From positions 310,001-374,000 of the forward strand of contig JBAOKB010000162.1 in the NCBI GenBank assembly GCA_037044905.1: 64,000 bases of DNA, written 5' to 3'. Below the pieces are notes generated by a model. The model was not told where the DNA came from. It searched no databases and saw nothing but the letters and a program-made list of their open reading frames with translations. The DNA comes from Hortaea werneckii. Taxonomy: Eukaryota; Ascomycota; Dothideomycetes; Mycosphaerellales; Teratosphaeriaceae. Positions 61,610-64,000 of this stretch are shown piece by piece. Numbering within the stretch: the first letter of the stretch is position 1; each line of letters starts with the position of its first letter. Both the position numbers and the translations under genes were made by a program.

Positions 61610-64000
61610 ATCCGACTATTAGGTAGAGAACTAATAGCCTTATTATAATTAGTTATTCTACAACCTAGTTATCTTAATATATCTGTTCTAAAGAGCTCTA
61701 AACCTATAATACTACTTCGTAGGGTCGCAACACTTTAAATACCCTTAAGGAATTTTGTACCTTAGACAATAATAGCTCTATCCGAGAACCGAGACACTAG
61801 CGTTTAGTAACGTACTAACAATAATAATATTAAAGTCGCTAAACCGGACTACTACTATAGCGATTAATCGAAGCTCGACGACTAGCTTAATTAAATAGCA
61901 CTTTACTTTCGTTTCGAAAACATTACTTAGGATCCTAAGAAGACTTTACTTATATCCTCTTACCTTAAGGGATAGGTCTAATAGTAGATTCGACCTAGAC
62001 TATATAAAGTCTTATACTAGAACATCGATACTAAGGGAATCTTTAATAGCTAGGACAATTATATTAAAGCTATTCGAAACATCTATAGGTTAAGTAACGA
62101 AAAACAAGTTGCTATCCGAGTTATCTAATACTTAAAATAGAAGACGTCTACTTCCTAGTATACCGCTAAGTTTAGGGAGTACTTAGGCAAGACTAGTTAG
62201 GACGACTAAGCCTTACTTACTATGTACTATACTAGACTTAAGGACAACGTTAAGGATAAACTTATATACTTAGGTATATCTTACGACACTCTCGAACTAA
62301 TAATTTAGGACACTATCGAAATCGATAATAGGCTCTACGAGAGGAAGATAGAAAAACGCTATAATAGATAGTATCGCGGATAATCTAGCTATAACTCTAC
62401 TAGCTAAATTAGAGGGTCTCGTCGCAATCCTAACATTATAGAATTAGATATTATCTAGCGTAAGCTAAAAGGAAAAAGCATACGAGGAGCTAAGGGTAAA
62501 GGGAAGTTCTAAGGGAATAGCAATAGAGGAAAGAAACGAGAAGGACTAAAGTACTATAATTGCTATAAGATAGGGTATTACGCACGAGACTACTATAGAC
62601 GAAAGGTGCGACTATAGGAGTAGCTTAATATAATACTAGTAAAGGAACCTATTAACGAAACAAATAATAGACAAGGCGCCTACGATATATCGAAACTCGT
62701 TAAGGAATTAAAGACGGAACTAGACTATAAGGCTATATATTAGACGGGTTATTACGACGACTATTATAAAACCTATAAATCGGATAAGTAAGCAAGTAGT
62801 TACTATCCTAAGAAATTATATAAGGCTAGGATAGAAATTAATATAATAACGTATAGGTAGCCGCTATAGTAAATAAGAGACTTAGGAAATTCCTAGAGAG
62901 GAAGGTCTCTACTACTATTTAATTAGGAGGATGTAACTCTATAAGAAAATATACCCCCCGAGTAGGAAGAAGAACTACTAAAGGAAAAAGAATCTCTATA
63001 AAACAACGATCCCGTACTAGAACTTATAGGACTAAACCTAGAACAATTATAGATGATCGCGTAAATAGTTGTAGTATAGGATAACGGCTTATCGGAAGAA
63101 GAATATACGGATAACAAAGAACTAGACGACCTTAAGATATCGATATTCGTAATCTAAGGATTAGAGCCGATTAGGAAAATAATAATCTTTATTATATACT
63201 AACTCGAAACTATGTTCCCTAAGATCTAAGGAAAACGACGACTTTACCTAATCGAATTTAATAACACACTTAGTTAGATTAGAGCAATGTTCTAGAACTA
63301 TTAACTCGCTAACGTTAACTACGACGTAGTAGTATACGTACAAGAACGACTACTAATTAGAAGTACGTTTTAACCTAATAGAAGCTATATTACGCCTAAT
63401 AGAATCTATATTCTAAGAAGGCTTAGGGAACAGATACAAGTAGTTAAAGGACGATTCTACGAATTATACTAAATCTAGGAAGTATATTAGGAAGACCTTA
63501 TATCGTTAGAGGCAATAAGACAGAAGTTAACTAAATTAGTAAGCTAATAGGAGATAAGACCTATCGGGTAACTAGTATAATTACTAATATAGAGAAATAT
63601 AATATTAAGGCATATTAAAGCTACTATTAAAGGACAGATTAAAGTATTAATAATATAAGGAAAGGTTATCCTAGGACCTAAGAACGGACCCCTTAATTAG
63701 GAGATCTATCTTAAGGACGCTAACTCGCTAGGATACTATTTAAAAAACGAAGGATCCCTACTAATAGAAGTAGTCGCTAGGAAGTAAACATTATCGAAGC
63801 TCTTATAGCATTAGTAGTACTAGTATTCCGTACTAAATACATTGTTAATAGACACATAACGTAAGCTATAATCGATTCCGGAGCTAGTAGAAACTTTATA
63901 TCGACTAGCTTTATCTAGCGAAACGGGATCGCTACCTAACGAAAAAAAGACGGCGGATACGAGTTAATAGTTATAGATAGATTATCCCTATCTAAAGTAG
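61331..64000 (+). mobile_element. RIP-destroyed Ty3/gypsy-like retrotransposon, cut by window edge
   Basis: The whole block is TpA-rich and almost free of CpA and TpG, and stops crowd every frame. On the + strand there are gag traces near 62150-62350 (DNRLYERKIEKR at about 62320). A CCHC zinc-knuckle-like segment follows at 62552-62600, where several Cys and the His positions now read Tyr. A retroviral-type aspartic protease site, IIDSGASRNFI, lies near 63868-63900 with Asp-Ser-Gly intact. The order gag, knuckle, protease fits an LTR retrotransposon. Reverse transcriptase and integrase would lie beyond 64000. No functional product is possible. Confidence 0.78.

Noticed and set aside
61331..64000. 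CRISPR-like or satellite array suggested by repetitive TA-rich text
   Set aside because: No regular repeat-spacer period exists; the monotony comes from RIP, and gag and protease traces are readable.

Overview
The window is nuclear DNA of a filamentous ascomycete. The support is short introns (mostly 48-65 nt, GTRNGT donors, CTRAC/CTAAY branch sites), dense mixed-strand genes, Pezizomycotina-type versions of conserved genes, and AT-rich tracts carrying the CpA-to-TpA scars of repeat-induced point mutation (RIP). A Dothideomycete of the Mycosphaerella group is my best guess, but that is inference.

Layout. 1-602: left-truncated MYND/Mss51-like gene (-). 1830-3091: protein with two zinc ribbons (-). 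4608-8975: mitochondrial RNA polymerase RPO41 (-). ~9911-12817: protein with an XPF-like fold plus HhH, a candidate ZIP2/SHOC1 relative (+). 13875-16436: CSC1/OSCA-type channel (+). 18415-19583: Pol III subunit RPC37 (-), divergent from DBP10 (+, 19880-22714). ESF2 (-, 22955-23974) is divergent from TRM12/TYW2 (+, 24151-25264). Then come a two-helix mini-protein, SSP120 and ECM4-type GST (all -), GATOR1 subunit IML1 (-, 28035-32279), a 4E-T/EAP1-like protein (+), URB1/NPA1 (-), a SET-domain protein (+), a lineage-type unknown (+), and sulfite reductase beta MET5 (+, 45132-49902). After these lie a RIP-destroyed DNA transposon with intact terminal inverted repeats (50549-52197), peroxisomal Lon (+), a TilS-like tRNA-lysidine synthetase (+), a small unknown (-), a gene-poor stretch, and from about 61.1 kb to the right edge a RIP-destroyed Ty3/gypsy-like element.

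Function. Much of the window serves RNA and ribosome production: RPO41, RPC37, DBP10, ESF2, URB1, TRM12 and TilS. IML1 (amino-acid signalling to TORC1) and the eIF4E-binding-type protein add growth and translation control. MET5 gives sulfide for cysteine and methionine; Lon handles peroxisomal protein quality. No secondary-metabolite cluster or defence island was seen.

The two strongest observations are these. (1) At least 19 frame breaks lie inside conserved genes. Nearly all have the sign of one missing base, often in short homopolymers. They affect several normally essential genes, which points to uncorrected sequence error rather than gene death. In ESF2 three such losses cancel and leave a deceptively open frame. 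(2) A 90-bp direct repeat beside the right-hand element has copies differing at 11 sites, all CpA/TpG to TpA: a near-textbook RIP footprint with an unmutated reference alongside.
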